From Gammaproteobacteria bacterium (GTDB lineage: Bacteria; Pseudomonadota; Gammaproteobacteria; HK1): a stretch of DNA of 7,499 bases. The number at the start of each line of letters is the position of its first letter. Position 1 is the first letter of the stretch. The translations under genes were made by a program, and so were the position numbers. The stretch lies in NCBI GenBank assembly GCA_020444775.1, contig JAGRHX010000190.1, forward strand, positions 1 through 7,499, written 5' to 3'. The notes below the pieces were generated by a model. The model was given only the letters and a program-made list of their open reading frames with translations. It searched no databases and was not told where the DNA came from. Shown one piece after another: positions 5,916 to 7,499 of this stretch.

Positions 5916-6793
5916 ACGTCGATCCTCGTGATCTTGCTGATCATCAAGAAGCCCATGACCTCCATGACGAAGCCGATGCCCAGCACCACGTAGCCGATGT
6001 TGGTGGTCCACAGCTTGCTCATCGCGGCTGGCTCTATGATGTTGAGCACCACGGCCAGCAGGATCGGCAGCCCGGCCATCACATAACCCTGCATCTTGCC
6101 CTGCGCGGTCAAGCTCTTGATCTTGCCTTCCATCATCGATTTCCGGCGCAGGGTCTCGCCCAGCGACTCGATGGTGGTCGCCAGGTTGCCACCGACCTCG
6201 CGGTTGATACGCAGCGCGGTGACCAGCATGCCGAAGTCCGGAAGCGGCAGGCGTTGCTCCATGTTCGCCAGCGACACGTCGAAGTCCACCCCGACCCGCT
6301 GCTCGTTGAGGAACAGCTCGAACTCGCGCGCCAACGGTGGCTGCTGCTCCCTGACCAGCGATTCCAGCGCGATGCTCAACGACGCGCCCGCGCGCAGCGA
6401 GCCGGCGACCATCAGCAGACCATCCGGCAGCTGTCGTTCGAAACGGCGCAGATACCTGGCCTTCATGGATTTCCAGACCATGCCCGGCAGGATCAGCAGC
6501 AACAGGAAGACACCGAGGGTCAAGCTGAAATCGCGCAACACCAGCCAGCACAGCAGCGGCACCACGATGACCAGCGCGACGTTCAGCTGGAACAGCTTCT
6601 GGGGGTCGATGAACAAGAACATCTCGCCCATGGTCGCCTGCGCGGTGCTGGTGAAGCGCTCTTGATAGCGGCTGAACTGCTCGCGCCCCTTGAGCAGCAC
6701 GAACAGCCAGAGCATGAAGCCGGACGCGAACACGCAACCGGCCGTGATCAAGAAGAAGCTGTCGGCGATCAGATCGAGAAACATGCTGGACAT
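5912..6793 (-). CDS. tadB: TadB inner-membrane platform protein (type II secretion F family)
   Basis: A 293-residue membrane protein with hydrophobic segments at about 13-34, 70-86, 90-105, 236-254 and 265-285. The GspF-type cytoplasmic domain spans roughly 115-232, with RQLPDGLLMVAGSLRAGASL at 120-139, a highly characteristic TadB stretch, and ALRINREVGGNLATTIESL at 193-211. In Tad systems TadB partners TadC and contacts the TadA ATPase. The ATG at 6793 has AAGG eight bases upstream. The preceding ATPase gene ends 64 bases earlier, the only sizeable gap in this operon part, and that gap holds a strong hairpin. Its stop overlaps the tadC start. Confidence 0.94.
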   Translation of the reverse strand: MSSMFLDLIADSFFLITAGCVFASGFMLWLFVLLKGREQFSRYQERFTSTAQATMGEMFLFIDPQKLFQLNVALVIVVPLLCWLVLRDFSLTLGVFLLLLILPGMVWKSMKARYLRRFERQLPDGLLMVAGSLRAGASLSIALESLVREQQPPLAREFELFLNEQRVGVDFDVSLANMEQRLPLPDFGMLVTALRINREVGGNLATTIESLGETLRRKSMMEGKIKSLTAQGKMQGYVMAGLPILLAVVLNIIEPAAMSKLWTTNIGYVVLGIGFVMEVMGFLMISKITRIDV

Positions 6794-6819
6794 CGTTGCC
6801 GCCTTCGCGCCAGGGGTAT

Positions 6820-6837
6820 GCCGGTCCCCGGACCGGC
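6820..6837. repeat. Perfect inverted repeat between tadA and tadB
   Basis: GCCGGTCC (6820-6827) and GGACCGGC (6830-6837) are exact reverse complements around a two-base centre. As RNA this gives a stable 7-bp stem with a four-base loop. It lies in the 64-base gap between the ATPase stop and the tadB start. No U run follows on the transcript, so a classical terminator is unlikely. An RNA-processing or stability hairpin, a partial attenuator or a protein-binding site are all possible. Confidence 0.6.
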
Positions 6838-6857
6838 GAGGACCAGTGGTTCGGCTT

Positions 6858-7499
6858 TCAGTCGAAGATCGACATATCGACCGGAATCTTGCGTTTGCGC
6901 AGATCCTCGTAGAACTGCGGGACGTTGCCGGTGGCCTCGAAGCGCCCGGTCACGCGTCCCTCATGGTCGAAACCTTCCTGCGAGTAGCGGAAGATCTCCT
7001 GCATCTGCACGATGCTCTGCTCGACCCCGGTGACCTCCGAGATGCTGGTGATGCGGCGGCTGCCATCTGAGAACCGGGTCTGCTGCACGACCATGTCGAC
7101 GGCCGAGGCGACCTGCTCACGAATCGCCTGCACGGGCAGATCCATGCCGGACATCATCACCATCACCTCGAGACGCGAGATGAGGTCGCGCGGCGTGTTC
7201 GCGTGTGCCGTGGTGAGCGAGCCGTCGTGACCGGTGTTCATCGCCTGCAGCATGTCCAGCGCCTCGCCGCCGCGGCATTCGCCAACCAGAATCCGGTCGG
7301 GCCTCATACGGAGCGAGTTCCGCACCAGATCGCGAATCGTATATTCGCCGGTCCCCTCGACGTTCGGCGGTTTCGTCTCCAGCGTCACGATGTGGTCCTG
7401 ATGGAGCTGCAGCTCCTGCGTATCCTCAACCGTCACGATTCGCTCGCGATGCGGGATAAACGACGACAGGATGTTGAGCATCGTCGTCTTGCCGGTGCC
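6858..7499 (-). CDS. tadA: TadA/CpaF secretion ATPase, C-terminal part (cut by window edge)
   Basis: The 213 visible residues are the C-terminal half of the CpaF/TadA type of type II/IV secretion ATPase; complete proteins are roughly twice as long. The window edge falls inside the Walker A loop, leaving GTGKTT at 1-6 of the visible part. Then come the Asp-box-like [10 protein letters not shown] at 21-30, the Walker B region [16 protein letters not shown] at 69-84 and the His box [15 protein letters not shown] at 89-103, all intact. The protein hydrolyses ATP as a hexamer at the cytoplasmic face of the inner membrane and drives assembly of the Flp pilus through TadB/TadC. The C-terminus ends normally at IPVDMSIFD before a TGA. 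An internal Met at the seventh visible residue is not the start, because the Walker A motif lies before it. Confidence 0.95.
   Translation of the reverse strand, partial: GTGKTTMLNILSSFIPHRERIVTVEDTQELQLHQDHIVTLETKPPNVEGTGEYTIRDLVRNSLRMRPDRILVGECRGGEALDMLQAMNTGHDGSLTTAHANTPRDLISRLEVMVMMSGMDLPVQAIREQVASAVDMVVQQTRFSDGSRRITSISEVTGVEQSIVQMQEIFRYSQEGFDHEGRVTGRFEATGNVPQFYEDLRKRKIPVDMSIFD

Noticed and set aside
5916..6737. Upstream extension of the TadC frame to a 580-residue protein
   Set aside because: The added part lies out of frame over tadB and is Arg/Ala-rich nonsense. The ATG at 5915 has a ribosome site and the ATGA overlap.
5723..7033. 436-residue plus-strand open frame opposite tadA/tadB/tadC
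   Set aside because: Its product is low-complexity, rich in Arg, His, Gln and Asp, and spans three well-defined minus-strand genes and their junctions.

Overview
The window comes from a GC-rich bacterium, most likely a proteobacterium (gamma or beta). The evidence is strong third-position GC that opens long shadow frames, Shine-Dalgarno starts and tight ATGA gene overlaps. The exact lineage cannot be fixed from this stretch. There are two unrelated blocks that converge at about position 3100-3140.

Left block (1 to about 3100), small-molecule catabolism. The first 368 bases, read leftwards, encode the N-terminal third of an enolase-superfamily protein that closely resembles D(-)-tartrate dehydratase. 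A 240-base gap separates it from two rightward flavoprotein genes. The first (609-1883) is a DadA-like FAD-dependent amino-acid dehydrogenase or oxidase. The second (1930-3099) is a FOXRED1/sarcosine-oxidase-like FAD oxidoreductase. The two are 46 bases apart and probably co-transcribed, divergently from the dehydratase. Their substrates cannot be read from the sequence.

Right block (3139 to the right edge, all leftward), part of a Tad (tight adherence/Flp pilus) locus. In transcription order it holds the C-terminal half of the TadA/CpaF secretion ATPase, a 64-base gap with a perfect hairpin, TadB and TadC (the paired inner-membrane platform proteins), a DUF192 protein, a TadD-like TPR lipoprotein and a long TadE-like pseudopilin. 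From tadB onward the genes are fused by ATGA stop/start overlaps or, at one junction, a 10-base gap, so they look like one translationally coupled unit. TadA would power assembly, TadB/TadC would form the platform, TadD would be an outer-membrane-anchored pilotin-like factor, and TadE a minor pilin. The Flp pilin, prepilin peptidase, RcpA/CpaC secretin and TadZ are not in the window and would be expected upstream, beyond the right edge.

The most unusual details are a 14-bp tandem repeat (four copies) that makes up the tadD/tadE stop-start junction, the DUF192 gene embedded between tadC and tadD, the length and six cysteines of the TadE-like protein, and the pairing of a tartrate-dehydratase homologue with two FAD amine/amino-acid oxidoreductases. 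I saw no tRNA, rRNA, CRISPR array, insertion sequence or other mobile element.
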